A stretch of DNA of 64,000 nucleotides, from NCBI RefSeq assembly GCF_018802605.1, contig NZ_CP069161.1, positions 1,798,001 to 1,862,000 of the forward strand, written 5' to 3'. Shown one piece after another: positions 26,578 through 36,189 of this stretch. The notes beneath the pieces are model-generated. The model was given only the letters and a program-made list of their open reading frames with translations, was not told where the DNA came from and did not search any database. Each line of letters starts with the position of its first letter. Within the stretch, counting starts at the first letter, position 1. Position numbers and translations under genes: made by a program. This stretch comes from Paludibacterium paludis (GTDB lineage: Bacteria; Pseudomonadota; Gammaproteobacteria; Burkholderiales; Chromobacteriaceae).

Positions 26578-27357
26578 ATGCTGACGTTGTTGTCCTTATG
26601 TCTGTTTTCATTTCTTGCCGGTCTGATCGACGCGGCCGTCGGTGGTGGCGGGCTGATCCAGATTCCGGCGTTGTTCACGACCCTGCCGCGTGAGGTGCCG
26701 GCCACGTTGCTTGGCACCAACAAATTCGCTTCCGCATGGGGTACCTTGTTCGCGACCCGCTCCTATCTGGCGCGGGTGAAGGTCGACTGGGCGTTGATTC
26801 TGCCGGCGGCCGCTTCGGCGCTGGTCATGGCCTTCGCCGGAGCCGCTGTTGTGTCAAAGGTGCCGACCGGATGGATACGGCCCTTCGTGCTGTGTACGCT
26901 GATTGTGATCGCGGTCTATACCTTCCGCCGCAAGGATTTCGGTTCCTTGCACAAGCCGGTGGTCGTCGGCCGCCGGCAGCAGGCGCTGGCCTTGCTGCTG
27001 GGAGGTGGAATCGGTTTTTATGATGGGCTTTTCGGACCCGGCACGGGCAGCTTTCTGATCTTCCTGTTTGTCCGCGTTTTCGGACTGGATTTTCTTCACG
27101 CTTCGGCTTCGGCCAAGGTGGTGAATCTTGCCACCAATATCGCGGCCCTGTCGTTTTTCGTTCCCGCCGGCCGCGTGCTTTACGGGTATGCGGCCATGAT
27201 GGCCTGCTGCAATATCGCCGGCTCCATGGTGGGCACGCGCCTCGCCGTGAAGGGCGGCGCGCGCCTGATCCGCTGGCTGTTCCTCTGTCTGACCATTGTG
27301 CTGATCGTCAAGTTGGCGCACGATCAGTGGTCGCTGTGGGCGGCGGCAAGCGCTTGA
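26578..27357 (+). CDS. TSUP-family membrane permease (TauE/SafE/YfcA-like)
   Basis: A 259-residue integral membrane protein with about eight hydrophobic helices. The typical glycine-rich repeats of the family are present in both halves: DAAVGGGGLIQIP near the N-terminus and YDGLFGPGTGSFLIF in the middle, along with LLGTNKFAS and KVVNLATNIAA. These transporters export sulfite, sulfoacetate or related small anions; the substrate here is unknown. I chose ATG 26578; a TTG five codons upstream is possible and neither has a strong ribosome site. Its 3' end overlaps the convergent histidine kinase gene by 50 bases. Confidence 0.85.
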   Translation: MLTLLSLCLFSFLAGLIDAAVGGGGLIQIPALFTTLPREVPATLLGTNKFASAWGTLFATRSYLARVKVDWALILPAAASALVMAFAGAAVVSKVPTGWIRPFVLCTLIVIAVYTFRRKDFGSLHKPVVVGRRQQALALLLGGGIGFYDGLFGPGTGSFLIFLFVRVFGLDFLHASASAKVVNLATNIAALSFFVPAGRVLYGYAAMMACCNIAGSMVGTRLAVKGGARLIRWLFLCLTIVLIVKLAHDQWSLWAAASA

Positions 27358-28918
27358 GGTAATGACGCAAATCGACTTCCAGTTGTGAGAGGATCGTCAT
27401 TCCCTGGCGGAATTCCTTGCCTATGCGGTCCGGCGTTTCGATCCGGGCCGCATTGAGCAGGTTCTCGAGTTTTGCCGCCAGGTCATCCTTGGCGATCATC
27501 CGCCCGACTCCCGCCAACCGGTGCAGCGAGGTGTACATTCCTTCTCCATCTCCTCGTTCAAATGCGTGCCAGGCCAAATCGATGTCCTTCACGTTGGCCT
27601 CCAGCACCGATTCCACGAACTGTTTTTCGAAGTCGCTGTTGCCGTAAGAGAGGCGATACAGTGTTTGTGGATCCAGTACCCGCCACACGTGCTCATCTTC
27701 CATGGCCGACCCCTTTTTTCCGGATGGAGTCTCAAGCCATTTGTTGATGGTCTGGTGCAGGTTGGCCAGCGATACCGGTTTTTCCAGGCAGTCGTCGCAG
27801 CCGGCGGCAAGGAAGGTATCCCGGATCCGGCCGGCTTGATGCGCGGTCAGCCCGATAATGACGCTTCTCCGCGAGCTGTTCGCCGTGGCTTCGATGGCGC
27901 GCATCCGCCTTACCAGCTCGGGTCCCGCCATGCCGTGCATGTGGTAGTCGACCAGCACCAGTTCGAATTGACCCGGCGTCCAGACGGACAGGGCATGCCG
28001 GGCATTTTCCGCTTCGCTGGCGCGCAGGCCGAGGTGGTGAAGTTGATGGCGCAGCAGCAGCCGGTTCGGCATCGCGTCATCGACGATCAATGCCCTGGCC
28101 CCCGCCACGCCGGGCTCCCCATCCGTATCCACGGCGAGTGTGCTGAGCGGCAGGTCCAGCCGCAAGGAGGCCACGGTGCCCTGGCCCGGACGGCTGTTCA
28201 GCGCCAGGTGACCGGACATGGCGCGTGTCATGCGCGACGACAGGTACAGGCCAAGTCCCGTTCCGGCATGGTCGCCTTCCGCGGAAAACGGCGTGAACAG
28301 GGTTTGCTGCCGTGCCGTGTCCATGCCGGGGCCGGTATCCGCGATCCGGTACTCCAATTCGATGCGTTGTCCGTTTTTGCACGCCGCCGTGGCGGTCATG
28401 GTCACTTCGCCCTTGTCGGTGAATTTGACCGCATTGGACAGCAGGTTTCCGAGGATCTGGCGGATCTGGGTGACATCACCGCGCACGAGCAGTTCGGGCG
28501 CCACGGTGACACAGGTATGGAACTGCAAGCCTTTGCGGCGGGCGATGTCCGAGTACAGGCTCGCCAGGTCGTCGGCCAGCTGTCTCGGACTGAACGCCTC
28601 CACGACGAGCGGCACGTCGCCGCTTTGCCAGCGCGCCGCGTCGACGAGGTGCTGCAGCAGATCGTTCAATTGACGGCCGGCTTCGTGCGCGTGCCGCAAA
28701 TGTTCGGCGGCGTGTGCGGGAAGCGCATCTTCGTGCATGGCAAGTTCGATCCGGCCGAGGATGGCATTCAACGGCGTTCTGATCTCGTGCCCCAGTGTGG
28801 CCAGAATGATGGGAAGCTGCGGCGCGATCGGTGCTGCCGGTGCGTCGCCGGTGGGCGCGGCCCGAAACAGGTGGCGCAGCCTCGTGGTCAGGGAGGGCTT
28901 GCGTGTCGGTGTGCTCAT
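27308..28918 (-). CDS. cytoplasmic hybrid histidine kinase (HisKA-HATPase-REC-Hpt)
   Basis: A 536-residue phosphorelay kinase. His44 in GHEIRTPLN is the phosphorylated residue, followed by the ATP-binding domain (NLLSNAVKF, DTGPGM, GTGLGL), a receiver with its Asp near residue 322 (VLVDYHMHG) and a C-terminal Hpt domain with its His near 465 (SLHRLAG). Before the dimerization domain there are only about 35 residues, without membrane helix, PAS or GAF domain, so the signal must come from a partner protein. I chose ATG 28918 (AGGA about 10 bases upstream) over an upstream extension of 27 codons. It is divergent from a response regulator gene, the expected last step of an H-D-H-D relay of the BvgS/EvgS type. 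Confidence 0.9.
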   Translation of the reverse strand: MSTPTRKPSLTTRLRHLFRAAPTGDAPAAPIAPQLPIILATLGHEIRTPLNAILGRIELAMHEDALPAHAAEHLRHAHEAGRQLNDLLQHLVDAARWQSGDVPLVVEAFSPRQLADDLASLYSDIARRKGLQFHTCVTVAPELLVRGDVTQIRQILGNLLSNAVKFTDKGEVTMTATAACKNGQRIELEYRIADTGPGMDTARQQTLFTPFSAEGDHAGTGLGLYLSSRMTRAMSGHLALNSRPGQGTVASLRLDLPLSTLAVDTDGEPGVAGARALIVDDAMPNRLLLRHQLHHLGLRASEAENARHALSVWTPGQFELVLVDYHMHGMAGPELVRRMRAIEATANSSRRSVIIGLTAHQAGRIRDTFLAAGCDDCLEKPVSLANLHQTINKWLETPSGKKGSAMEDEHVWRVLDPQTLYRLSYGNSDFEKQFVESVLEANVKDIDLAWHAFERGDGEGMYTSLHRLAGVGRMIAKDDLAAKLENLLNAARIETPDRIGKEFRQGMTILSQLEVDLRHYLKRLPPPTATTDRAPT

Positions 28919-28961
28919 GCTTGTTTTTCCTGGCTCCGGATGTGCCCGATGCACGGGCTGA

Positions 28962-28989
28962 TTGCAGAAAGTGAAATTATCGCTATAGT
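28962..28989 (+). promoter_or_regulatory. promoter for the response regulator gene
   Basis: TTGCAG (28962-28967) and TATAGT (28984-28989) are spaced by 16 bases in a locally AT-rich divergent region. A second -10-like TAAAAT lies at 29008-29013. Prediction only. Confidence 0.5.
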
Positions 28990-29017
28990 GTGTTTTCAAT
29001 TATGGTTTAAAATAAGC

Positions 29018-29040
29018 TCACGATAAATAAGAAATCGTGA
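29018..29040. promoter_or_regulatory. inverted repeat in the kinase/regulator divergent region
   Basis: TCACGAT (29018-29024) and ATCGTGA (29034-29040) form a perfect 7-bp inverted repeat with a 9-base spacer. Location between divergently transcribed two-component genes and downstream of the predicted promoter makes it a candidate binding site for the response regulator. A role as an RNA hairpin in the leader is also possible. Confidence 0.45.
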
Positions 29041-29127
29041 ACGGGCTGGGGGGAAACAAGGCTGACTGCAATGCGACTGTTGCCGTCAAACCCGAGCGAT
29101 GAAACATATGAGAGGACACATTCCGCT

Positions 29128-29745
29128 ATGAAACGTTTGGTTGTCATTGATGCGCATCCCGCGATCCGGGTGGCGGTACGGGCATATCTCGAAGAGCACG
29201 GCGACCTGATGGTGGTCGATGAGGCGGGAAATGCGGTGGAGGGGATCGAGACTGTGCGCAAACAGCGGCCCGATCTGGTGATTCTGGATCCCAATCTGTC
29301 CGGAGGCGACGGATTGGGGTTGATCCGGCGCCTGAAACTGTCGTGCGAAGGGGTGCGGATACTCATCCTGGCGGGGCAGGAGGAAGCGGTGTATCTGCGC
29401 AAGGCCATGGAGGAAGGTGTGGACGGATTTGTCGGCAAATCGCGCGACATGTCGGTCGTACTCAATACCGTCAATGCCGTATTGTCGGGCTATAGGTGCT
29501 TTCCCGGAGGTGGTGGCGACCAGACCAGCTTGCGCACGGTCGACGAACGCCTGATGACGTTGTCGATGCGCGAGTTGACGGTTTTGCAGCATATTGCCAG
29601 GGGATATTCGAACAAACAGATAGCGACGTTGTTGTTTATCAGTGAAAAGACCGTGAGTACTCACAAGGCCAGAGTGCTGACGAAGCTCAACCTGAAAACC
29701 GTGATCGACCTGGCGCAGTACGCGCGGGATCGCAACCTGGTTTAA
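29128..29745 (+). CDS. NarL/FixJ-family response regulator
   Basis: A 205-residue regulator: receiver domain with the phosphorylated Asp54 (LVILDPNLSGGDG) and conserved Lys (GFVGKSRD), then a LuxR-type helix-turn-helix (LTVLQHIARGYSNKQIATLL, SEKTVSTHKARVLTKL). The layout resembles BvgA/EvgA. ATG 29128 fits the family N-terminus MKRLVVIDAHP; the upstream frame extends into the leader. It is divergent from the hybrid kinase gene, its likely partner. Its stop overlaps the convergent binding protein gene by 4 bases. Confidence 0.9.
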   Translation: MKRLVVIDAHPAIRVAVRAYLEEHGDLMVVDEAGNAVEGIETVRKQRPDLVILDPNLSGGDGLGLIRRLKLSCEGVRILILAGQEEAVYLRKAMEEGVDGFVGKSRDMSVVLNTVNAVLSGYRCFPGGGGDQTSLRTVDERLMTLSMRELTVLQHIARGYSNKQIATLLFISEKTVSTHKARVLTKLNLKTVIDLAQYARDRNLV

Positions 29746-30536
29746 TGCGGCAAGTGGTAATTCATCGGCGCCGTAATCCGTTGCCGGCGCAACTGGCCGA
29801 GTTCGCCGCTTCTGGACAGGGCAAGCCAGGCATTCCTCAGGCGCTCGACCATGGCGGGGTCGCTGCCCAGGCTTGCCGCCAGATAGAGGGGCTGGGTATG
29901 GCTCGACGGCAGGAGCAGGACTTTCTCCACGGCCGCGTCGGGGATGCGGTTGATGGCCAGCTCCCATTGCAACCCGTCCGGCGCTTCGAGCAGCATGGAG
30001 ACGCTTCCTGCCAGAAGCATTTTCAGGCAGTCCTTGCGCTGGTAGGCGACCACGAACTCCTTGCCTTCCATGAAATGCAACTGCCGCAGGTTTTCTTCTC
30101 CGATGTCGCCCTGCACCACGCAGGTCGTGTTGCCAAGGCGCAGATCCTCCATGGTGCGCGGCAGGGGCTGGCGGCTGCCCGCCCGCCGGTAAAACCAGCG
30201 CAGGCCGCTGTCCAGTTCGCCGATCCAGAGGAAATGCTTTTCCCGCGACTCGCTGCGGGCAATCGAGTAGATCAGCGTATTGGGGCGGGTCTGGGCAAGA
30301 AAGTAGCTGCGTTGCCAGGGGTACATCTGGATATCCGCCCGGTAGCCCGCCGCTTCGACGATACGTTTGACCATGGCGGTGTGCGGGCCCGCCGGCTGAT
30401 TGCCGAGCCAGAGGGTCTGGGGAGCCCGATCCTCGGTAACAACGAAAATGGCCGGTGGTGGCGCCAGGCCGGCATGCGCCGGGCATGCCGGAAATCCTGT
30501 CAAGGCGGCCAGAAGCCATAAGCAAAGCCGCGTCAT
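29742..30536 (-). CDS. periplasmic amino-acid-type substrate-binding protein
   Basis: About 264 residues with a signal peptide (MTRLCLWLLAALTGFPACPAHA) and the type 2 periplasmic binding fold of bacterial family 3 (VKRIVEAAGYRADIQMYPWQRSYFLAQT, TLIYSIARSESREKHFLWIG). Several solitary proteins of this kind are not transporter components but sensory proteins. No ABC permease or ATPase lies nearby. I chose ATG 30536, with AGGA 8 bases upstream; ATG 30545 and an earlier frame start at 30569 are alternatives. It converges on the response regulator gene. Confidence 0.8.
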   Translation of the reverse strand: MTRLCLWLLAALTGFPACPAHAGLAPPPAIFVVTEDRAPQTLWLGNQPAGPHTAMVKRIVEAAGYRADIQMYPWQRSYFLAQTRPNTLIYSIARSESREKHFLWIGELDSGLRWFYRRAGSRQPLPRTMEDLRLGNTTCVVQGDIGEENLRQLHFMEGKEFVVAYQRKDCLKMLLAGSVSMLLEAPDGLQWELAINRIPDAAVEKVLLLPSSHTQPLYLAASLGSDPAMVERLRNAWLALSRSGELGQLRRQRITAPMNYHLPH

Positions 30537-30580
30537 GATCTCCATCCTGTCGGCAAGAACTCCCTTCATTCTAGTTCACC

Positions 30581-30611
30581 AAAACAAAAACCCCCCTCTC
30601 GGGGAGGGGGG
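30581..30611 (-). terminator. rho-independent terminator after alaS
   Basis: On the minus strand an 8-bp G/C stem (30611-30604 with 30598-30591) is followed by TTTTTGTTTT (30590-30581). It lies 22 bases beyond the alaS stop and has the classic form. Confidence 0.85.
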
Positions 30612-30632
30612 CGATCACGAAGCTCGGCAGGA

Positions 30633-33266
30633 TCAGAGCCTGGACGCAATCCAGTCGTACACGCCGGCCAGCGCGCCGGGCACATTGTCCGGCAACGTGC
30701 CGCCGGCCTGGGCCATGTCCGGGCGGCCGCCCCCCTTGCCGCCGACTTGTCCGGCGACATGGTTGACGAGTTCGCCCGCCTTGATGCGTTTGGTGACATC
30801 GGCGGTGACCCCGGCCACCAGGCTCACTTTGCCGTCGGCACGCGACGCCAGCACGATGGCGGCGCTGCCCAGCTTGGCCTTGAGCGAGTCGAGGGTTTCG
30901 CGCAGCGCGGTATTGTCGGCGCCTTCCAATTCTGCGGCCAGAACCTTCACTCCGCCGATATCGCGGGCCGAGTCGGCCAGCGAGGCACCCGCGCTGGCGG
31001 CGAGCTTGGCCTTGAGTCGGGACAGTTCCTTTTCCAGGCTCTTGACGCTGTCCTGCAGCGCGCCGATCTTGCCGGTGATTTCGCCGCTGCTTTGCGCCTT
31101 CAGTTGCACGGACATCTCGCGGATCAGCGAGTCCTGTGCCTGTATCACCGCCACGGCGCCTTCGCCGGTCACCGCTTCGATACGGCGAACGCCCGCCGCC
31201 ACGCCGCCTTCCGCGACGATCTTGAACAGGCCGATGTCACCGGTGCGCGTCACATGGGTGCCGCCGCACAGTTCGGTGGAGAAGTCGCCCATTTTCAGGA
31301 CACGCACTTCGTCGCCGTATTTTTCGCCGAACAGCGCCATCGCGCCGGCGCGGATCGCGTCGTCGTAGGGCATCAACGCGGCGCTGACCGGGTAGTTGGC
31401 CGAGATCACGTGGTTGACCACGCGTTCGATTTCGGCGATTTCCTCGGCGCGTACCGGTTCGCCATGGGCGAAGTCGAAGCGCGTGCGCTCGGCGTTGACC
31501 AGCGAGCCCTTTTGGGTCACGTGGGTGCCGAGCACATGGCGCAAGGCGGCATGCAAGAGGTGGGTCGCCGAGTGGTTGCGCGCGGTGGCCTGGCGCTTGT
31601 GCAGGTCGATGGTGGCGGCGACCGTGTCGCCGACCTTCAATTCACCCCGGGCCAGCCGGCCGCGATGGCCGAAGACCGATGCCTGGATTTTCTGGGTGTC
31701 GTGCACATCGAAAAGGGCGTCGACACCGCCGGCAATGGACAGTTCGCCCGGGTCGCCGGCCTGGCCGCCGCCTTCGGCGTAAAACGGCGTGTTGTCCAGC
31801 ACGACGATGCCTTCGTCTCCGGCGGCCAGCCGCTCGACCTGTTCGGTGCCCTTGTAGAGCGCGAGCACGCGCGCGTCGGTGCTGTGCGTCTCGTAGCCGC
31901 GGAAACGGGTTTCCGGGCCGTTGTAGTCGACGTTGCCGGTCATCTTGAAGCTCGACGCGGCGCGGGCGCGTTCGCGTTGCAGATCCATTTCGCGCTCGAA
32001 GCCTTCGATGTCGGCCTCGATGTTCCGCTCGCGGCAAATGTCGGCGGTCAGGTCGACAGGGAAGCCGAACGTGTCGTACAACTTGAAGAGCGTGGCGCCG
32101 TCAAGACGGTCGCGGCCGCCCTCTAGCGCGCTCTCGAGCAGGGCCATGCCGTGTTCCAGTGTCTCGGCGAAGCGTACCTCTTCCTGGCGCAGCGCGTCCT
32201 CGATGTCGCCCTGGCGGGTGCGCAGCTCGGGGTAGGCGTCGCCCATCTCGCGGGCGAGGTCGGCCACCAGGCGATGGAAGAACAGCCCTTTTTGTCCGAG
32301 CTTGTAGCCGTGGCGGATGGCGCGGCGGATGATCCGGCGCAGCACGTAGCCGCGTCCGTCGTTGGACGGCAGCACGCCGTCGGCGATGATGAACGAACAG
32401 GCGCGGATGTGGTCGGCGATCACCTTCAGGGACGGCACGTCCATGCCGAACGGGGTGCCGGTTTCGCGGGCGGCGGCGCGGATCAGCGACTGGAACAGGT
32501 CGATGTCGTAGTTCGAGTGGCCGTTCTGCATGATCGCCGAGATGCGTTCAAGCCCCATCCCGGTGTCGACGGACGGCTTGGGCAGCGGATGCATCGTGCC
32601 GGCTTCGTCGCGGTTGAACTGCATGAACACGCAGTTCCAGATTTCGATGAAGCGGTCGCCGTCTTCCTCGGCGCTTCCCGGAGGGCCTCCCCAGATGTGG
32701 TCGCCGTGGTCGTAGAAGATTTCCGTGCACGGGCCGCACGGGCCGGTGTCGCCCATCGTCCAGAAATTGTCGGAGGCGTACGGGGCGCCCTTGTTGTCGC
32801 CGATGCGCACGATGCGCCCGGCCGGCACGCCGATTTCGTCGGCCCAGATCGCGTAGGCTTCGTCATCGGTGGCGTAGACGGTGACCATCAGCTTTTCGCG
32901 GGGCAGGCCGAGCCAGGCCGGGTTGGTGAGGAATTCCCAGGCGTAGTGAATCGCGTCGCGCTTGAAGTAGTCGCCGAAGCTGAAGTTGCCCAGCATCTCG
33001 AAGAAGGTGTGATGACGCGCGGTGTAGCCGACGTTTTCCAGATCGTTGTGCTTGCCGCCGGCGCGCACGACCTTCTGGGCCGTGGTGGCGCGGGTGTAGG
33101 GACGCTTGTCGAAACCGAGGAAGACGTCCTTGAACTGGTTCATGCCGGCGTTGGTGAACAGCAGGGTCGGATCGTTGCCGGGAACGACCGGGCTCGAGGT
33201 CACCACCTGGTGGCCTTTCGAGGCGAAGAAATCCAGAAATTTCTGGCGAATGTCGGAGGTTTTCAT
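30633..33266 (-). CDS. alaS: alanyl-tRNA synthetase
   Basis: AlaRS charges tRNA-Ala and edits mischarged Ser and Gly. The 877-residue protein has the class II catalytic core ([31 protein letters not shown]), the editing domain with [11 protein letters not shown] and [13 protein letters not shown] (near residue 667), and a C-terminal DHHA1-type domain ([12 protein letters not shown]). I placed the start at ATG 33266 ([14 protein letters not shown], as in other AlaRS), but no Shine-Dalgarno sequence precedes it; a GTG at 33284 also lacks one. Gene order recA-recX-alaS on one strand is conserved in many proteobacteria. Confidence 0.95.
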   Translation of the reverse strand: MKTSDIRQKFLDFFASKGHQVVTSSPVVPGNDPTLLFTNAGMNQFKDVFLGFDKRPYTRATTAQKVVRAGGKHNDLENVGYTARHHTFFEMLGNFSFGDYFKRDAIHYAWEFLTNPAWLGLPREKLMVTVYATDDEAYAIWADEIGVPAGRIVRIGDNKGAPYASDNFWTMGDTGPCGPCTEIFYDHGDHIWGGPPGSAEEDGDRFIEIWNCVFMQFNRDEAGTMHPLPKPSVDTGMGLERISAIMQNGHSNYDIDLFQSLIRAAARETGTPFGMDVPSLKVIADHIRACSFIIADGVLPSNDGRGYVLRRIIRRAIRHGYKLGQKGLFFHRLVADLAREMGDAYPELRTRQGDIEDALRQEEVRFAETLEHGMALLESALEGGRDRLDGATLFKLYDTFGFPVDLTADICRERNIEADIEGFEREMDLQRERARAASSFKMTGNVDYNGPETRFRGYETHSTDARVLALYKGTEQVERLAAGDEGIVVLDNTPFYAEGGGQAGDPGELSIAGGVDALFDVHDTQKIQASVFGHRGRLARGELKVGDTVAATIDLHKRQATARNHSATHLLHAALRHVLGTHVTQKGSLVNAERTRFDFAHGEPVRAEEIAEIERVVNHVISANYPVSAALMPYDDAIRAGAMALFGEKYGDEVRVLKMGDFSTELCGGTHVTRTGDIGLFKIVAEGGVAAGVRRIEAVTGEGAVAVIQAQDSLIREMSVQLKAQSSGEITGKIGALQDSVKSLEKELSRLKAKLAASAGASLADSARDIGGVKVLAAELEGADNTALRETLDSLKAKLGSAAIVLASRADGKVSLVAGVTADVTKRIKAGELVNHVAGQVGGKGGGRPDMAQAGGTLPDNVPGALAGVYDWIASRL

Positions 33267-33385
33267 AATGTGTTCGTTCGTCACGTTTTAGTCAGACGGA
33301 ACCGCGCGCCGATCGGGCAACAGTGGCATCGCCCGATTGTGGCAAGCCGGCGCGCCGCTGGCAAGGTGTTTGACGGGGCATCGCG

Positions 33386-33856
33386 TCACGCATCGTCCGG
33401 CGGGAACTCGTCATCGGGCACGCCGTCGCCGGACAGCACCTTGCGGATGATGTCCATGCCGAAACCGCGCGATGCCAGAAACCGCATCTGGCGGGCTCGT
33501 TCCTGGGGCGTGGCGGGGAGGGCGCCGAACTTGCGGCGCCACAGGGACAGGGCGAGGCCGGCGTCGTCCCGTCCGGCGAGGGTGGCGCGGATGGTGTCGT
33601 TGTCCACGCCCTTGTGGCGCAGTTCCTGTTCGATCCGGCGCCGGCCGTAGCGGGTGCTGCGCGATTCGGAAAACGCTTCGGCGAACCGTTCGTCCGATTG
33701 CCAGCGGCGTTCGGACAGTTCGTCGAGGAGGGCGTCAAGCTCGCTTTCGCTTTCGGCATGGGGCGCAAGCTTGCGCTTGAGCTCGGCCCGCGAATGTTCA
33801 CGCCGCGAAAGCAGGCCGACGGCCCGCTCCCGCAAGGTCTTTTCGGCTTTCGCCAT
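33386..33856 (-). CDS. recX: regulatory protein RecX
   Basis: RecX modulates RecA by binding within RecA filaments and limiting their growth. The 156-residue helical protein has the family landmarks LLSRREHSRAELKRKL, WQSDERFAEAFSESRSTRYGRRRIEQELRHKG and ASRGFGMDIIRKVL, which form three-helix repeats. Its ATG shares one base with the recA stop (TAATG), so it is translated from the recA message, the usual arrangement. Confidence 0.93.
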   Translation of the reverse strand: MAKAEKTLRERAVGLLSRREHSRAELKRKLAPHAESESELDALLDELSERRWQSDERFAEAFSESRSTRYGRRRIEQELRHKGVDNDTIRATLAGRDDAGLALSLWRRKFGALPATPQERARQMRFLASRGFGMDIIRKVLSGDGVPDDEFPPDDA

Positions 33857-34914
33857 TACTCGGGCAGACCGTCGTCCATCAGCGCTTCGTCGGGCTCTCC
33901 CTCGGTGATGGCGATAGTGACGCCGACTTCGTCGCGGATCTTGCGCTCGACTTCCTGTGCCACCTGGGGGTTGCTCTTCAGGTATTCGCGGACGTTGTCC
34001 TTGCCCTGGCCGATCTTCTGCCCGTTGTAGCTGTACCAGGCGCCGGACTTCTCGATAAAGCCGTGCTTGACGCCGAACTCGATGATTTCCCCCTCGCGGG
34101 AGATGCCCTCGCCGTACATGATATCGAAGTCGGCCTGGCGGAACGGCGGGGAGACCTTGTTCTTCACCACCTTCACGCGGGTTTCGTTGCCGACCACTTC
34201 GTCGCCCTTCTTGATGGCGCCGACGCGGCGGATGTCCATGCGCACCGACGCGTAGAATTTGAGCGCGTTGCCGCCGGTGGTGGTTTCCGGATTGCCGAAC
34301 ATCACGCCGATCTTCATGCGGATCTGGTTGATGAAGATCACCAGGGTGTTGGTGCGCTTGATGTTGCCGGTCAGCTTGCGCAGCGCCTGGGACATCAGGC
34401 GGGCCTGCAGGCCGACGTGGGAGTCGCCCATCTCGCCCTCGATTTCGGCCTTCGGCACCAGGGCGGCCACCGAGTCGACCACGATGACGTCCACACCGCT
34501 CGAGCGCACCAGCATGTCACAGATCTCGAGCGCCTGCTCACCGGTGTCCGGCTGGGAAATCAGCAGGTCTTCGACCTGTACGCCGAGCTTTTGCGCATAG
34601 ACCGGGTCCAGCGCGTTTTCCGCGTCGATGTAGGCGCAGGTGCCGCCCAGCTTCTGGGCTTCGGCGACCACCTGCAGACACAGTGTGGTTTTGCCCGAGG
34701 ATTCGGGTCCGTAGATTTCCACGACGCGGCCGCGCGGCAGGCCGCCGACGCCGAGCGCCAGGTCAAGACCCAGCGAGCCGGTCGAAATGACCTGCAGGTT
34801 TTCGGTGATCTGATTGTCGCTCATGCGCATGATCGAACCCTTGCCGAACTGCTTTTCGATCTGGGCAAGGGCAGCCGCCAGCGCGCGGCTCTTGTCTTCG
34901 GAACGCTCCGCCAT
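33856..34914 (-). CDS. recA: recombinase RecA
   Basis: RecA forms filaments on single-stranded DNA, catalyses strand exchange and triggers the SOS response. The 352-residue protein has Walker A GPESSGKT (69-76), DALDP-like loop ([14 protein letters not shown]), Walker B-type [12 protein letters not shown], the L1/L2 DNA-binding loops ([15 protein letters not shown]), and an acidic C-terminus ([14 protein letters not shown]). The true start is ATG 34914 with GGAG just upstream. The open frame continues 785 codons further upstream on this strand, antisense to hrcA and the transglycosylase, but that is a by-product of high GC. Confidence 0.97.
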   Translation of the reverse strand: MAERSEDKSRALAAALAQIEKQFGKGSIMRMSDNQITENLQVISTGSLGLDLALGVGGLPRGRVVEIYGPESSGKTTLCLQVVAEAQKLGGTCAYIDAENALDPVYAQKLGVQVEDLLISQPDTGEQALEICDMLVRSSGVDVIVVDSVAALVPKAEIEGEMGDSHVGLQARLMSQALRKLTGNIKRTNTLVIFINQIRMKIGVMFGNPETTTGGNALKFYASVRMDIRRVGAIKKGDEVVGNETRVKVVKNKVSPPFRQADFDIMYGEGISREGEIIEFGVKHGFIEKSGAWYSYNGQKIGQGKDNVREYLKSNPQVAQEVERKIRDEVGVTIAITEGEPDEALMDDGLPE

Positions 34915-34922
34915 GCTTTCTC

Positions 34923-34942
34923 CACTGTTCAAGTAAACGGAC
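34923..34942 (-). promoter_or_regulatory. possible LexA-like box upstream of recA
   Basis: The 20 bases contain ACTGT at one end and a two-mismatch copy of its complement at the other (CTGT, 8 bases, ACGG). It lies between 9 and 28 bases before the recA start codon, downstream of a possible -10 GATAAT (34963-34958). An SOS operator is expected for recA, but the match is imperfect. Confidence 0.3.
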
Positions 34943-35136
34943 TGATAGATGCCGGCGATTATCGCACAAAGACGGTTGGCCACAAATGGGCGCGGGCCGC
35001 ATCTTGACAAGACGGGGAGACGCCGCCATCTAGAATGGGGACTGGCGCTGTCCATGCGATTTGCGCTATTTTGCCTCATCGGCCGCCGCCCGGGGGCGGC
35101 GCATGCCGACATGCCAGACCGACCGCAATGGAAACC

Positions 35137-36162
35137 ATGCTCAACGACCGTGCCCAGCGTCTCCTTAAGGCGCTGATCGAACGCTATATCGCCGACGGAC
35201 TGCCCGTGGCGTCCCGAGCCCTGACCGCCGTGCCGGGGCTGGAGCTGTCTCCGGCGTCGATCCGCAATATCATGGCCGACCTGGAGGACATGGGGCTGAT
35301 CGTCTCGCCGCATACCTCCGCCGGGCGGGTGCCGACCCAACTGGGGTACCGGCTGTTTGTCGACAACCTTCTGACGTACGGGCCGCCGGCCGAGGAGGAT
35401 GTGCGCGAACTGGAGCACTCGTTGCAGCCGGACAGCCCGCAAAAGCTCGCCCAGGCGGCGTCTGCGCTGCTCTCCGGGCTCACCCGCTTCGCCGGTGTGG
35501 TGATGACGCCGCAGCGCGCGGACGTGACGTTCCGGCAGGTGGATTTTCTGCGTTTGAGCGGCCACCGCGTGCTGCTCATCCTCGTCACGCTGGACGGCGA
35601 CGTTCAGAACCACCTTCTGGCGACCGAGCGCGATTATTCGCCCGCGGAGCTGATCGAGGCGGCCAATTTTATCAACGCCCATTATGCCGGTCAGGGGCTG
35701 TCCACCGTGCTTCGCGGCCTGGAAGCGGAGCTGTCGCGCCTGCAGGGCGACATCTCCGAGCTGATGGGCGCGGCGATCCGACTCGGGCGCGACAGCCAGG
35801 CGCGAGCCGGGGACGCGGTGGTGATCAGCGGCGGCAGCAACCTGCTCAACGTGCGCGACCTTTCGGACAACATGACCCGTCTGCGCGAGCTGTTCGGCAT
35901 TTTCGAGCGCAAGACGGACCTGATGAAGCTGCTGAGCCAGAGTTGCGAAGCGCAAGGCGTGAACATTTTCATCGGCAAGGAGTCCGGCGTGATGACCCTC
36001 GACGAATGCTCGGTGGTGACGGCGCCCTACCGGATCAACGACAACATCGTCGGCACCCTTGGCGTGATCGGTCCGACACGCATGGACTACGAACGTGTGA
36101 TCCCGATTGTCGATATCACGGCGCGGCTGGTCTCCTCGGCGCTGTCCTTTTCTGAATCCTGA
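35137..36162 (+). CDS. hrcA: heat-inducible transcription repressor HrcA
   Basis: HrcA binds CIRCE operators and represses groE and dnaK operons at normal temperature. The 341-residue protein begins [21 protein letters not shown] and has the winged-helix segment [31 protein letters not shown], followed by a GAF-like regulatory domain. I chose ATG 35137 because GGAAA lies close upstream and the protein then starts as in relatives; ATG 35128 three codons earlier is possible. No CIRCE repeat is visible near the gene. It is divergent from recA. Confidence 0.93.
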   Translation: MLNDRAQRLLKALIERYIADGLPVASRALTAVPGLELSPASIRNIMADLEDMGLIVSPHTSAGRVPTQLGYRLFVDNLLTYGPPAEEDVRELEHSLQPDSPQKLAQAASALLSGLTRFAGVVMTPQRADVTFRQVDFLRLSGHRVLLILVTLDGDVQNHLLATERDYSPAELIEAANFINAHYAGQGLSTVLRGLEAELSRLQGDISELMGAAIRLGRDSQARAGDAVVISGGSNLLNVRDLSDNMTRLRELFGIFERKTDLMKLLSQSCEAQGVNIFIGKESGVMTLDECSVVTAPYRINDNIVGTLGVIGPTRMDYERVIPIVDITARLVSSALSFSES

Positions 36163-36189
36163 ATCCGCTTTGCCGGAAGAAAGTCTCCT

